Below, in pieces: positions 23,306 through 35,185 of a stretch of 64,000 nt of DNA (the first letter of the stretch is position 1; each line of letters starts with the position of its first letter). Both the position numbers and the translations under genes were made by a program. The stretch comes from Pogostemon cablin (lineage: Eukaryota; Streptophyta; Magnoliopsida; Lamiales; Lamiaceae), in assembly GCA_023678885.1 (NCBI GenBank), contig CM042975.1, positions 28,871,405 to 28,935,404 on the forward strand, read 5' to 3'. A model generated the notes under the pieces. That model was not told the origin of the DNA and made no database searches. It saw only the letters and a program-made list of their open reading frames with translations.

Positions 23306-23441
23306 TTATGAAATACGAAGTGAAATACAATAATAAAATAGAGAAATCGAACTGCGCTTCGGAGATGTTTGAGGGCTAGTGGCCGGAACATTGAACGAAT
23401 TTTCAGCAAAGTCGAACACAAGGAAACTCCTTATGCATAAG
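23306..23441. repeat. Left copy of a direct duplication flanking the Ty3/gypsy element
   Basis: This 136-bp sequence (TTATGAAATACGAAGTGAAA to CTCCTTATGCATAAG) recurs at 33228-33368 immediately outside the other LTR, with a few substitutions and a small insertion. It is not part of either LTR. Confidence 0.85.
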
Positions 23442-23999
23442 TGTTATGGGGGAAATGCTCGGCCCAATTCTAGATATTAAATAAGTCCACTAGCGCAGGC
23501 CCAAGGGACGAGGGAAGGCGAAATGAACCCAAGCCCATCTCCTTTATCCCGAGGATAATGAAGAGCATAAATCAGGGAATAACCACTGGTTAAACCCAGG
23601 AAATAACCCCGGGTCTCTGAAGATCATGGTGAGGAATGACAGTAAAAGAACATATATAATAATGAGGATATGATATAATGGCCCCCAATTGTTTGTTAAG
23701 TAAGGATTCCATATCAACCAATGAGGAACAATAACACCAAAAAGGGCATCAAATCTGTTAGGTATGATTTTAGAATAGGACACTTGTCAATGATTGATTA
23801 GAAAGAACAATCTAGAAGAAGAGTGATGAATCAATTCCCATATAGAGGGGAGAAAAAGGAATGATGCGGGGGACAATCTATGAAAAATACTAGAATGATG
23901 AATAAAAATCTATCTTTTCTTTGAGACATTTCCTTTTTTGATCCATCACCTCTTAGTTGGATTACGTTGGAGTCATTGTGACGAAAACGGATCACAACA
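23442..23999 (+). repeat. 5' LTR of the Tat-type element
   Basis: Begins TGTTATGGGGGAAATGCTCG and ends ATCACAACA, directly before the primer-binding site; about 558 bp. The same sequence recurs at 32697-33225. Confidence 0.88.
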
Positions 24000-24000
24000 T

Positions 24001-24020
24001 TGGCGCCGTCTGTGGGAACC
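24001..24020 (+). other. Primer-binding site of the Tat-type element
   Basis: TGGCGCCGTCTGTGGGAACC, one base after the LTR. The TGGCGCC start and position mark it as the tRNA primer site of a gypsy element. Confidence 0.75.
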
Positions 24021-24060
24021 TACAAGTTTTACACCTGATTTTGGTTTTCCAACAAAGAAG

Positions 24061-25826
24061 ATGGACGGAGATGAGTCATTTTATTCTCCAGGAGGAACCC
24101 GTCGGCATAGACGTGTGGTTCGAAGCTCTGGAATTGTGTATGTCCAGATCCCGAATGTACCACTAGCACAACAAGCGGTAGATCCAACGATGTGCACACC
24201 TCCCACAATGTGAAGATACCCATCTTGGATAATCTGGAGAAGACCTGAGAATTTTAAGAAAAGTTACAATCGTTGTTCAATGAATTTGCCGTTCATCCAG
24301 TTCCTCCGACGAGATTGAACTTCGAGGAAGTACAGCAAGCTCCAGTTAAAGATCTACGTGACAACCTGAACTGGAGAAGAGAAGTTCCAGCGGAAGATCT
24401 ACGTGAAGATCTTAATAGACGCCGGGAAGTTCCAGTTGAAAACCCTCGAGAGAATGTCGACCGGAGAAAGGAAGTCGGAACGAAGGAGAGCAGATCCCCC
24501 TCACAACGATATCCTGCGGGTCATAAATGAGGCCAAGGCTTGATAAAATCCACCAGAGCAAAGTGTAAACAATTTATCCTGAGGATTAGTGCACGATCGC
24601 CTGGGACCAAATGGATCGAAACACCAACTTTACGCTGAAGGGTCTGGAGAAACACCACATGGGCGTGCCCATGGGGAAGCCTCAAAGAAGAGAAGGGTAG
24701 TACATGCGAGAAGAATGCACATTTCTCCATTCTCCATCATGCCGGAAGACGAATCACGAATTCCCACGATAATACCAGGGGATAGAGCCACTGAGAAAGG
24801 GGATATTTCTATAGTTAACCGTTTGCTCAAAAGGGTGGAGGATCTCGAGAAAAAGCAACGGCTGGAAGAAGATGGACGCTCGCAAGCGGATCTGGGTAAA
24901 ACCCGTTTGTTGAGAAAATCCATTCGGTGCCTAGATAAATAAAGATTAAGGTACCAAACGAAGCCTTATTCAATTGTGAGTCAAATCCATACCAACATGT
25001 CAATACTTACCTACTGTGGATGGGGGCACAAGGGAGTTCGAAGGCGACTTAGTGTCGCATGTTTCCTTTAACTTTGGGAAACAAAGCTAATGATTGGTTT
25101 TCCACGCTGCCGCCGAATTCGATCGGAAGTTGGGATGATCTGGTGAGTGCGTTCATCATTCAGTATTCCTACCTGGGGATAGTAAAGGAACCAAAGCACA
25201 AACTGACGAGTATTAGGCAGGGAGCAAACGAATTGATTCCTGTTTTTCTAAAGAGGTTCAATGATCAGAGAGCAAAAGGGGAGTTCATGAGTGATGAAGC
25301 CTATTTGGTCACTGCAATGGGCGCTCTACACCCTGAATCGGCACTGTGGAAAGCAGTACAATTCAAGCCACTGGCAACCTATGGGGCATTCCTGGCTCTG
25401 GCGAATGAATACAGCCAAGCAGAGAAAACCCTGGCGTTGGCCAAGAAAGTGGAAGAGCAAAATAAGAAAAAGCTAGCAAGTTAAGGGAGCAAAGAATACA
25501 AAACCCAGGCAAACTTCAGACCATTCACGAATACAGAGGAACCACCCAATATCCAAGTCCTGCATGAGGAAACAAGATGCTCGGTTGAGGAGATTTTCTA
25601 TCAAGTGAGAAATCGACAAATCCTGAGAGAACCTCGCCAGATCTGGGCACCCCCAGGACAGTTAGATCCCAGAAGATTCTGCCAATATCACCAGTATGCC
25701 GGGCATAATATTGATCAGTGTCGAGATCTGATATATGAACTATGGAGGCTATATAAAAGTGGGAGACCAAAGGGGATATTGGCACCATCTTCTCCTCGCC
25801 CTCGAGGAGGATGAAATCACCTCCAT
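24061..25826 (+). pseudogene. Broken gag of the Tat-type element
   Basis: The reading frame begins MDGDESFYSPGG at 24061 but is cut by stops and frameshifts at about 24212, 24528 and 24940. A charged region with repeated REVP/DLR units lies at 24273-24530 and a coiled-coil-like segment (RVEDLEKKQRLEE) at about 24833. The conserved retrotransposon gag core follows at 25059-25484 (FPLTLGNKANDWFSTLPPNS, 141 residues). A CxYHxxxGHxxxxC zinc-binding motif lies at about 25680. The protein would have formed the particle that packages the element's RNA. Confidence 0.85.
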
Positions 25827-27953
25827 ATTTAGGCCAGACAACAAGAGATACCCCAAGAGAGGCGGAGTTTACCACCACCACCACCGGGAGCAGCTTAAAT
25901 ACAAGTACCTAGGAATAATCCACATGGGAAAATTCATATGATGGAAATCCAACAGGAGGAAAAATATATTGGTACTTCTCAGGTACTGATGGAATTGTCA
26001 AAGAAAAAGAGAAAGGCAGAACTACGACAACTGGATCAGCAGGAGTCGAGGGTTTATTCTCTATATCCAGTTGAAGGGCCGGATATTATCTTTTATGAAG
26101 ATGATTTTTATGGGTTAAAAACCCACATACGGATCCTCTTGTGGTATGAGCAAGCATCTCGGGGATAAAGGTCCATAGATGCTTAATGGATACAGGGGCA
26201 TACGCAAATATCATTTTCAAGTCAGTTTTTGACAAATTGGTAGGTGACAGACATCATTTGGTATGACCGTGTCAGGATGAAATTTGGGAATTCGGCAATG
26301 CTGTGACCAAACCAATGGAAGAGGTAGATTTAATGGTTCAAGTTCAAAGTTCCAATAGAAAAGTGCAAGTCTCGTACTCAATCAACTTTAAAGTTGTGGA
26401 TCAAATCTCATCCTATAATTACATACTAGGAAGACCATTCATCCATACTTTTGGTGTTGTCCCATCAATACTTCATCAGTGTATAAAGTTTCAAACTCTA
26501 GATGGAATGATAACTACCTTAATTGAAAATCAAAAGATAGCACGAGAATGTTCATTCATAGAGAAGACGGAGGGCTTGAACTGCTATGATCCGAGCTTTG
26601 AGATGCTCGCCTTCGAGGATATAATGGATATTGAGCCCCGGAACAAAAAGGATAAGGAGAAGCAACCTCGAGAAAAGGAAATGGTGAAAAAGGTCCCATC
26701 GTACAGAAATATCTATCAATTGATGGAGGATCCTATAGTTCCTGAAGTGGACCCCCGAGTCACATTACCAGAGATCTCTTCGGCAGGGGAAGAAACCATC
26801 GAAATACAGGCTGATCAAGAAAATCCCGAGATTAAAGTAAGGATGGGGGTGACTTTACAGGGGAAATACAAGGATGAGATGATGGTCCTACTTAAATACA
26901 ATTCATATGTATTCGTGTGGGATCCTACTACTAAGCCATGAGTAGATCTTAGATATGCATGTCATTGCCTGAATATAGATCTGCAAGCTCAATCTTTCTA
27001 CCAGAAAAAAAGAAAATTTAGTCCTGAGAAAGATGTGGCTTTGGAAGACGAAGTTACATGACTATTGGTGGAAAAACTCATTCGAGAGATAGAGTATCCA
27101 AAAAGGGTACAAAACTCGGTGTTGATCAAGAAGGTGGCATCGAATACATGGAGACTTTGCGTGGACTTTACATATATTAATAAGCAATGTCCAAAACACA
27201 GTTATCCCTTACCAGCTATAGACAGGCTGGTTGATTCCACTTTGGGACACGAAATTATGAGCTTCATGGATGCTTTTTCAGGGTATCATCAGATCCCCAT
27301 GTATCCAGATAACCAGGAGGATACTACTTTTTTTGCAGGTAGGGGAATATATTGTTGGTGTAACATGCCCTTTGGTTTAAAAAATGCAGGAGCAACGTAC
27401 CAGAGGTTAGTAAACAAGATGTTTAAGGATTTCATACGAAGGTTCGTGGAGATATATGTTGATGATACCCTTGTAAAGAGTTTAAAAAAGGAAGACCACT
27501 TCGAGCATCTGGCCAAAGTATTTTCAATCTTTCGGGAATATGGCATGACGCTAAATCCCAAGAAGTGAACCTTTGGGGTATCCTCGAGAAAGTTTCTGGG
27601 ATACATTGTCAGTCAAAGGGGAATAGAGATGAACCCAACCAAGGTAAAGGCGATACTGGAGATGCAGCCACCGAAACATGGTAAGGAGGTCCAGAACCTG
27701 ACGGGGAGGATAGCGGCATTGAGTCGCTTTATATCAAAAGCTTCGGATAAGTGTAAGCCCTTCTTTGATATCTTAAAAAGAAGAAAAAGTTTGAATGGAC
27801 AGAAGAAAGTCAGGAAGCCTTTTATAAGATCAAGAAAGAATTGTCTAATCCCAAGATCTTATCAAAACCATCGCCGGGGAAAAAGCTGTAGTTATACATT
27901 GGAGCCTCCGAAACCGCGGTAAGCACGGTTCTAGTCAAAACAGAGGACAAATA
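25827..27953 (+). pseudogene. Broken pol, first part: protease, reverse transcriptase, start of RNase H
   Basis: The aspartic protease active site reads LMDTGAYANI at about 26182, with the C-terminal YNYILGRPFI near 26420. The reverse transcriptase (about 27065-27570) has the FMDAFSGYHQI motif, the MPFGLKNAGATYQR motif and the catalytic YVDD (about 27456). Stops lie at 26941, 27061 and 27568, and there are frame changes near 27780. The RNase H begins near 27800 (KKELSNPKIL) and is cut off by the nested insertion. Expression of an active enzyme is not possible from this sequence. Confidence 0.88.
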
Positions 27954-27965
27954 ATGTACCCCAGT

Positions 27966-29943
27966 TGTTGAGAGTAGAATTTCACGTATTTTAGGTCTCA
28001 CATTACACCGTTTTTGATAGAATGTGGCCATGATTTTGTATAAAATGACATGGTTTTCATATCTTGCATAATTAAGATGCTACTAAGGTGTTTTTTTGAG
28101 TTTTGAAGGGTAAAACATGATCAAAAGTTCAAAGTTGGAATGAGGAGTGAAAGTGAGAAGGAATGCTGAAAAATACAGTCCATGTTGCACAAATTTCTGT
28201 ATTCTTATAGAAGTCCAAATTGATCATATGATATATGGTTGGAAAGCCACAGAAGAGAGGGTCGTTTTGACGTAAAGAACACCCCAATTGGATTCCAAAC
28301 GAGAAAGTTATGATCAAAGTGCTAACGTCGCACATGCTGCACCGAGGAGCTACTTTGCATGACTTTTTACATATTCAAATGTTGGAGTTTCTGAGAGTTC
28401 TTTATATGGATAGAAAGCCAAGGAAGAGAGGAACGCGTGAGTGCAAAATCACTCAAATCAGAGTCCGTATGAAGAAGTTATACTCAAAACGGTGAGATCG
28501 CGCAGTGCAGTTTCTGCAGCTCGGCGGGTAGCTCGCGGCGAGCGGCCCTTCCACGTGGCCAAAAGCTGCCGAGCTGGGGTCCCTCAGAGCCCACACGATG
28601 GCCCCATTCCAGCCATATGCTGCTCGGCTGGTTTGGGGGCCGCTCGGCCATGAGCTCGGCTCGAGCAAGGTGCCGAGCGGCCCAAAATCGGGCCCAGACG
28701 AGACCTGTTCGATGCAGCAGCATATATATACCCTCAAGTCACGATTCTGAAGCAGTTTCGATCGCGAAAAAGCCCTGCATCAGTCCAAGAAATAATTAGG
28801 GAGATCAAGACACAAATTGGAGAGAACCCATCCATAACCCATCATCAATTCACACCTCCAACACCTCCATATCAGATTAACAACTTGATTTCATCATCCA
28901 TCCACTTCCAAGAGGGTTCCAAGTGCTAATCAAGGGAGAATCGAGCAATTGGAGAGACGGAGAAGGAACGAAAGACTACGTCTACACTAGGGTTTCATAA
29001 TTCCTATCTTTCTCTTTCTTTTACTTTGATTTTTGGTATGAATTGCTTAGCCATGAGTGTTGCTTGTAACCTCATGGGCTAATTTTATATACAGTTCTAG
29101 GGTTTGATGGATTGATTTGATTGATTTGGGGATTTAGACCAAAGATTGAGATTTTATGCAGTTGAGCTTTTGATTTTACTTATTTTACTAAGACATGTTA
29201 ATCTGCTTCGTAACGTCTTCATAATATATTCATGACATCCGCTATAATGCTTGGATTATTGTGTTAGCTTGTGTGCGTTCATGATTGGTATTGTCTATCT
29301 GTTAGGGATTAGAGTAGCTCCGCTATAAGCACTTTAATTTCATGAACTGGTTAATCAAATACTTGATTAGTTTAGTGGAACAATGCAATTAGACAATCAA
29401 GTAGGAAGTGAATAGAACCTTGTAGTAATTCCAGAAAATATCTTGTTAGTCGGGCTTACCATCCGGAGGTATTGTTGCTTGCTTTGATTAGTATCTAGGA
29501 ATAAGGCTTGGTAATATTTGCGCACCTTAGGATTTAAACCAGATTAGACTGTTAGCTTTGAATCGAATCATATTCGGTGGGATAACAGGGATATGTGGTG
29601 TATTTTCAGTGAAACTGCATGAATGAGCAATCGTAAGTTTAATAACCCAAATTAATTGGTCAATACTTGATACCTTAGAACTATTTGTCATCTCTTGATT
29701 AGACACTTGCTTTTATTTTTCCTTGCTTTTAATTAATTCAGTTATTTAATATTTCGTTAATTAGATTAATTCACAACAAAACATTGGAAATTGGTTACTC
29801 AATTCTGATTAATTAGTAATTTATAGAATAAATAAATAATTAGCTGTCTTAGCGGGATCGATAATTTAACTTGGGTACTTGCTACTACAATTAATATCCT
29901 TATATTTGAGGATTAAATTAGAGTGCACAGAAAAAGCCTATCA
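27966..29943 (+). repeat. 5' LTR of the nested element
   Basis: About 1.98 kb, from TGTTGAGAGTAGAATTTCAC to AAGCCTATCA, ending 6 bp before the primer-binding site. It contains a GC-rich patch (28500-28700) with repeated GCTCGGC motifs. The right edge is well supported by the primer site; the left edge rests on the break in the host RNase H and the TG start. Confidence 0.6.
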
Positions 29944-29949
29944 AGTTTT

Positions 29950-29967
29950 TGGCGCCGTTGCCGGGGA
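29950..29967 (+). other. Primer-binding site of the nested element
   Basis: TGGCGCCGTTGCCGGGGA, a primer site common in Athila-type plant elements and different from that of the host element. Confidence 0.8.
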
Positions 29968-30070
29968 CAGTTTAATTGTTTATTTTTCTTTTATTGCTAA
30001 TTTAATTAGGATATATATATTTAATTTTTTAGATTTATTTAAACACGTTTTTTTTTCTTTGAATAAAGAG

Positions 30071-30706
30071 ATGCAGTGGCCTACAGATAAGCAGCAATGC
30101 AAGTCTGTGGAAGTAGTAGAGGACTTCACCTTGTCTGATGCAGAGTTTGAGGGTTTATCTAATGATGCATGTATAGATTATCTTGAGAAGTTACTTGCAT
30201 TAGGTGATGCCAGGGATGAACAGATAAGGAAGACCACTGCTGACATGGTGAATCAAAATAAAAAATCCACTATTGAGGAGGAGATGAAGCCTGCTGCTAA
30301 GGAAGAGAAGCAAAAGAGCCAAAGCATTGAAGTGGTAGAGGAGATCACAGGAACATGCGTATCTCTTACTTTTCCTACTACTAACTCTAATTTGATATTT
30401 GATAATCTTTTGGTTGCAGGAACGATTGATGATCCATATCTGAAGCCTCCGAACATACCTCCCGATTTTTCTTCTTATATTGATGTTGTAAATTCTAACT
30501 TATTTGTTCCCTGTTTTGCTACACAGGGTGAGCCTACAATAGAATGGAAGATTGACAAGAAGGAATCAAGCCTGTCATGGGAGGAAAAGAATTTAAAGAG
30601 TCCTGTTTTAGTGACAAAGAAGGGTGAGATGGTTGGTGTAAAGAATAAGAGAGGGAAGAAGTACTTGAAGGTAAGAATGCGAGAAGACTCCCCTAAGATC
30701 CAGTAG
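30071..30706 (+). CDS. Open frame of the nested element, unknown function
   Basis: A 211-codon frame starting MQWPTDKQQC; an upstream extension to 29879 runs through the LTR and primer site and is not meaningful. The protein is acidic and lysine-rich with a repeated SVEVVEDFT / SIEVVEEIT phrase and a basic C-terminus (KNKRGKKYLKVRMRE). It has no zinc knuckle, protease or polymerase motif. Its place after the primer site suggests a remnant of gag or of the gag-pol linker, but I recognise no domain. It may simply be a decayed frame without function. Confidence 0.45.
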   Translation: MQWPTDKQQCKSVEVVEDFTLSDAEFEGLSNDACIDYLEKLLALGDARDEQIRKTTADMVNQNKKSTIEEEMKPAAKEEKQKSQSIEVVEEITGTCVSLTFPTTNSNLIFDNLLVAGTIDDPYLKPPNIPPDFSSYIDVVNSNLFVPCFATQGEPTIEWKIDKKESSLSWEEKNLKSPVLVTKKGEMVGVKNKRGKKYLKVRMREDSPKIQ

Positions 30707-31611
30707 TCGAAAAGAGGTATCCGTCGTGACTCTCTGACGTTAAACATGAGCGCCTGTTGGGGGTTGTCCCTTCTGTTTTATTGCTTTTATATATCTGTGT
30801 TGGTGTAAGAATTTTATTAGGGGTTGCTTGACTGGGGTATATACTTCTTTGCAAACTTAGTTTCTCACTTTGTTTGATCTAAGTTTGGGGGGAGGTTATG
30901 TACATACCTTGTCTTGTAGTACCGAAGTAAAATTTTTTGCATTGTGTTGTTGCTTGGAGGGTCGATTTTTTGCGGATTTTTAATATTTTCAATTTATTTG
31001 ATGATGTTGAGGGTTCGATTTTTTGCGATTTTTCAGGTTTCGTATTGTTTTTGTTTGTGTTTATTTGTTTTGTGTTAATCATAGTGTTGGTATAGTTGAT
31101 TTTTGGTTCTCTATGATGATTTTCTGATTTTTCTTAGCACTTGATTATATGTGTGATTGTTGAGAAGCAATTTGAGATTGTGCTTTGATATTGAGATGCT
31201 TGAAATTTGATTATGTGCAAGGAAGATTAGCTATGTAGCTTTATTAGGTTTGCTCGTTCATTCGTATAGCCATGTGAGATTTTGAGCCTTTTAAAATCAT
31301 GAGAAATTTCATGATTCAGTTTATTCTTGTGAGTGTCGTTCATACACACGTATTCTAGAACTTGGCTTTTTATCTTGCTTGAAGCTACGTGTTTGACTAG
31401 ACAATAGGAAATGATCTTAGGCCATCTTTGTTTTTTATTAGTCACTAGCCATATTATTTTCCTACCTAATGAAATATCCGTAGTCAACCCTTTTGAGCCT
31501 AAAAGCCTTATTTGTTGGAAGCATACATGATTAACCAATTGATCCCTTTTGCTAGCCTTTAAAAAATTTTTACCTAGTAGAGAGTTGAAGGAATCAAATT
31601 GGTGTCTTGTG

Positions 31612-32722
31612 AAGAAACATACTATGTCAGCCAGGGTTTGAAAGAGGCAGAGTTTCGCTACCCAGTGTTGGAAAATATGGCATTGGCATTGGCCATGAGT
31701 GCAAGAAAACTCAGACCTTAATTCTTGGAGCATACAATCGAAGTCCTGACAGCCCTACTGCTACGTCAAGTATTGCAAAGGCCTGATGCGGTTGGAAGGC
31801 TTTTAAAATGATCAGTGGAATTGGGACAATACGACATCATATACGCCCCAAGACCCATTATAAAAGCACAGGCTTTAGCGGATTTTATGGTGGAATTAAC
31901 TCTACGATGTCCTTCGGAAAGTAAGGTGGAAGAACCGTGGAAGCTATTTGTGGATGGCTCTGCCACAGTTTCAGTCTCGGGTGCCTGGATTATGTTGGAA
32001 AGCCCATCGTTGGGGAAGTTCTCCTCAGCTATAAAATTTGGATTCAAGGTTACCAATAACGAAGCAGAGTATGAGACATTGCTGAATGGATTACGAATGA
32101 CAATGTCAATGGGAGTGAAAACCTTGATAGTCTTCAGTGATTCTCAATTAGTGGTGAACCAAATCAAAGGAGATTTTGCTACAAAAGATGGTCAAATGGA
32201 AAATACAGAGATTTAGTGGTGGAAGCAATGAAAAAATTTAATCAGATTTTCATCAAATATATTGGAAGAGAAAGAAATTCAGAGGCAGATGCATTAGCCC
32301 GGTTAGCAATGGCTGTAAATGCGGAGGAATCAAATAATATCAACATTACCCGACAAGATAAGCCCAGCCATAACATGATCTTAATCGTGGAAGAGGAAGC
32401 CAGGGATAACTGGATGACTCCAATAATCAAATTCCTAAACACGGGAGAACAGCCATGAGATACCACTAAAGTCAGATAATTGAGGTCAAGAGCAGCAAAA
32501 TATACCATATTGGAAGGAGTCCTGTATAAAAGAGGCTATATGACACCGCTACTGAAGTGTTTGGCTCCTGAAGAAGCTGAATACATGCTAAGGGAAATTC
32601 ATGAAGGTATTTGTGGCAATCATTCTGGAGGACGGGCTTTAGCACACAAAGTTATGAGACAGGGATATTTTTGGCCGACATTACAATATGGGAGAAATGC
32701 TCAGCCCAGTTCTAGATATTAA
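31612..32722 (+). pseudogene. Broken pol, second part: RNase H, extra RNase H, integrase zinc finger
   Basis: The host element's RNase H resumes (YYVSQGLKEAEFRYP, then ARKLRP, a stop, then EVLTALLLRQVLQRPDAV). The second RNase H found in Tat elements follows at 31920-32300, with LFVDGSA, NNEAEYETLLNGLR, FSDSQLVVNQIKG and a terminal ADALARLA. Stops lie at 31711, 31812, 32214 and 32456. Last comes the integrase HHCC region start (EIHEGICGNHSGGRALAHKV, then GYFWPTL), where the coding sequence runs directly into the 3' LTR. The catalytic core of the integrase is missing. Confidence 0.85.
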
Positions 32723-33225
32723 ATAAGTCCACTAGCGTAGGCCCAAGGGACGAGGGAAGGCGAAATGAACCCAGGCCCATCTCCTTTATCCCGAGGATAA
32801 TCAAGAGCATAAACCAGAGAATAACTACTGGTTGAACCCAGGAAATAACCCCGGGTCTCCGAAGATCATGGTGAGGAATGACAGTAGAAGAATAGGGATA
32901 ATAATGAGGATATGATATAGTGGTCCCCAATTGTTTGTTAAGTAAGGATTCCATATCAACCAATAAGGCACAAGAGCACCAAAAAGGGCATCAAATCTGT
33001 TAGTGTATGAATCTAGAATAGGACACTTGTCAATGATTGATTAGAGAGAACAATCTAGAAGGAGAGTGAGGAATCAATTCCCATATAGAGGGGAGAAAAA
33101 GGAATGATGTGGGGGACAATCTATGAAAAATACTAGAATGATGAATAAAAATCTATCTTTTCTTTGATCCATCACCTCTTAGTTGGGTTAAGTTGGAGTC
33201 ATTGTGACAAAAATGGACCACAACA
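32697..33225 (+). repeat. 3' LTR of the Tat-type element
   Basis: Matches the 5' LTR from its fifth base (TATGGGAGAAATGCTCAGCC) to CCACAACA, with scattered substitutions and a short deletion near 33165. Its first bases were lost in the deletion that joined it to the integrase. Confidence 0.88.
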
Positions 33226-33227
33226 AG

Positions 33228-33368
33228 TTATGAAGTACGAAGTGAAATACAATAATAAAATAGAGAAATCGAACTGTGCTTCGGAGATGTTTGAGGGCTA
33301 GTGGCCGGAACATTGAACGAATTTTCAGCAAATTAGGGTCTAACACAAGGAAACTCCTTATGCATAAG
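33228..33368. repeat. Right copy of the direct duplication flanking the Ty3/gypsy element
   Basis: 141 bp matching 23306-23441, except for several substitutions and an extra TTAGGGT-like insertion near 33331. Together with the left copy it suggests the element inserted at the junction of a tandem duplication. Confidence 0.85.
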
Positions 33369-33437
33369 GATCCTTATGAGTTGATCGACTCGAATAAAAA
33401 AATATTATCGGGCCCATAATTATTACTCTATATTATA

Positions 33438-33622
33438 CTCTCTCCGGCCACTTGAAAGATATTCGTTTGCTTTTTATGCGTGGATTAAGGAGTATTATTA
33501 TTATATGTAAAGTGGGTAGTTGTATTAGAGAAAAGTGGTGGACCATATGATGTACTTTTTTATACATTTAAAGTGGACGCCCAAAATGGTAAAATGAATA
33601 TCTTGTAAGTGGCCGGAGGGTG
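33438..33622. mobile_element. Stowaway-like MITE
   Basis: Ends CTCTCTCCGGCCACTTGAAAG and CTTGTAAGTGGCCGGAGGG are inverted copies flanked by TA (33436-33437 and 33623-33624). It is close to the MITE at 23095-23289. Between 33739 and 34010 a further, worn MITE-like left end (CTCTCTTCATCCCACACTTA) is visible without a clear partner. Confidence 0.75.
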
Positions 33623-34034
33623 TATCTATATGTATACTTTTAAAATAATTCTAGTCCTAACTCCGAATTATATTTAAATTACTATTTCTTTCATATTAAA
33701 CTTATTTGTAGTGATACACTGATGTAGTGTTTTATGAGTACTCTCTTCATCCCACACTTATTTTCATATTTTTCATTTTCATCCGTCCTACACTTATCTT
33801 CACCATTCTAAAAAAAAAAACATCACATAATTAACCAATAACCTCAAAAAGTCATCTTAATTTAAAAAATAACACTCCCATATAACACATAAAATATTTT
33901 ATACTTTATTTATTACCTAAAAATACCACAATACCCTCTAAAAGTCAATAAAGTTGATAATTTTTTTAAACTACAGTATTGGTGAAGGTAATTGCGAGAG
34001 GGAAAGAGAAATATATTTTATTTATAAGTATACT

Positions 34035-35185
34035 TAGGGGTGGGCGGTATGGCATACCGAAGTTTTTTTGTCATATCAAATACCGTACCGAAATTTTCGG
34101 TATATAAAAAATCATACCGTTACCTTACCTAAACTTTCGGTATATCATAGTTCGGTATACCGTTATTTCGGTATAGGAAAATAATATACCTTCTGCTTAC
34201 CAATATTTCGGTATACCGTATCATACCTAAAATATCGGTATATATCATCCTATTAAATAATTTGTTATGTCGTTATGCACCTAAAATTCAATAAATCTAA
34301 TTAAAAATGTACTAGAAAAGTGAAAGATAGTTATAAAACAAATTCTAATAGATAACAAATTCATAATAAGAAAAATATACGACAATTCACAAACGACAAA
34401 ATTAAATAAGAGTGAATCTCATATAAATCAGGTTTACATGTAAATCATATTTTTTTTAAATTACTCTTTAGTATATAAAAAATTACTCTTTGAAGAGTAA
34501 TAATTTTTATACAGAAGAGTAATAATTTATATCTCTATAGAGTAAGTTTTCATTTACTAAAAAGTAATCGATAAATCAGGATTTACAAGAATTTGAAGAG
34601 TAATTTTTTAATTTAAGAGTAACAATTTATGTGCTAAAGAGTAATTTTTTATGTACTAAAGAGTAACAATGTTTATATAATTAATATATGTAAACCCGAT
34701 TTACACAAGTGTTTGTCATTAAATAAATAGTACCCAAGAGATCTACACAAGAACCATATGGAACTTATATTAAAATCAACATTTTTAAAATTTTCATATA
34801 TGGGATAGAACTACATAATTAAAAAATAAGTACAAGATATCATGAAAGCCAATCAACTTTATCACCCATTTATAATTATGAAATTTACAGTAGGATATTA
34901 GATTTAATTTTTTAATTAAATAGTGTATATATATAATTTAATTAAAAATTATAATATATAAATAATAATTATAATTGCATATATGTAGTATGGTACCGTA
35001 TCATATTGCCCAAAAATTGAATATTTTACGGTATTGATAATTTATATACCTTTATCGTACCAAAATTTTCAATACGGTATCATACCTTACCAAAAATTTC
35101 GACATACCTAAAATTTCGGTAAAATTGGTATTTTTCGATATGATAAGGGCGGTATACCGAAATTTCGATATTTTTTCCCAGCCCT
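34035..35185. mobile_element. Non-autonomous hAT element (1151 bp)
   Basis: The exact 8-bp duplication AGTATACT flanks it at 34027-34034 and 35186-35193. Ends TAGGGGTGGGCGGTAT and CAGCCCTA are inverted. Subterminal regions hold many CGGTAT / ATACCG motifs in both orientations. No transposase frame. It carries a smaller MITE at about 34428-34712. Confidence 0.9.
34428..34712. mobile_element. MITE with GTTTACATG ends, copy 1
   Basis: Left CAGGTTTACATGTAAATCAT and right ATATGTAAACCCGATTTACA are inverted copies; between them are many AGAGTAATAATTT-type units. A homologous, diverged copy lies at 48712-49015. Confidence 0.6.

Larger units (their letters stand above)
27966..31610 (+). mobile_element. 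Nested Athila-like retrotransposon fragment
   Basis: It splits the host RNase H: the host protein stops near 27953 and resumes at about 31612 with YYVSQGLKEAEFRYP. The insert has a long 5' LTR, the primer-binding site TGGCGCCGTTGCCGGGGA, one open frame, and then the non-coding motifs GTTAAACATGAGCGCCTGTT and CTAAGTTTGGGGGGAGG, which are typical of Athila-type and related non-autonomous elements. No 3' LTR, reverse transcriptase or integrase is present, so its right part was deleted. The exact right boundary and target duplication could not be set. Confidence 0.7.
23442..33225 (+). mobile_element. Decayed Ty3/gypsy (Tat-type) LTR retrotransposon
   Basis: Both LTRs, a primer-binding site, gag, protease, reverse transcriptase, a first and a second RNase H and the integrase zinc finger are visible on the + strand. 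The wording of the reverse transcriptase and of the extra RNase H places it in the Tat/Retand part of the Ty3/gypsy group. All genes carry stops or frameshifts, and it is interrupted at about 27960-31610 by another retroelement. It ends in the integrase N-terminus, which is fused to the 3' LTR. The LTRs differ at many positions, so the insertion is not recent. It cannot be autonomous. Confidence 0.9.

Noticed and set aside
29879..30070. N-terminal extension of the nested-element frame
   Set aside because: It reads through the LTR end and the primer-binding site, which are not coding.
31227..31733. 168-codon minus-strand frame
   Set aside because: Antisense to the end of the nested retroelement and the resumed RNase H; family evidence lies on the + strand.
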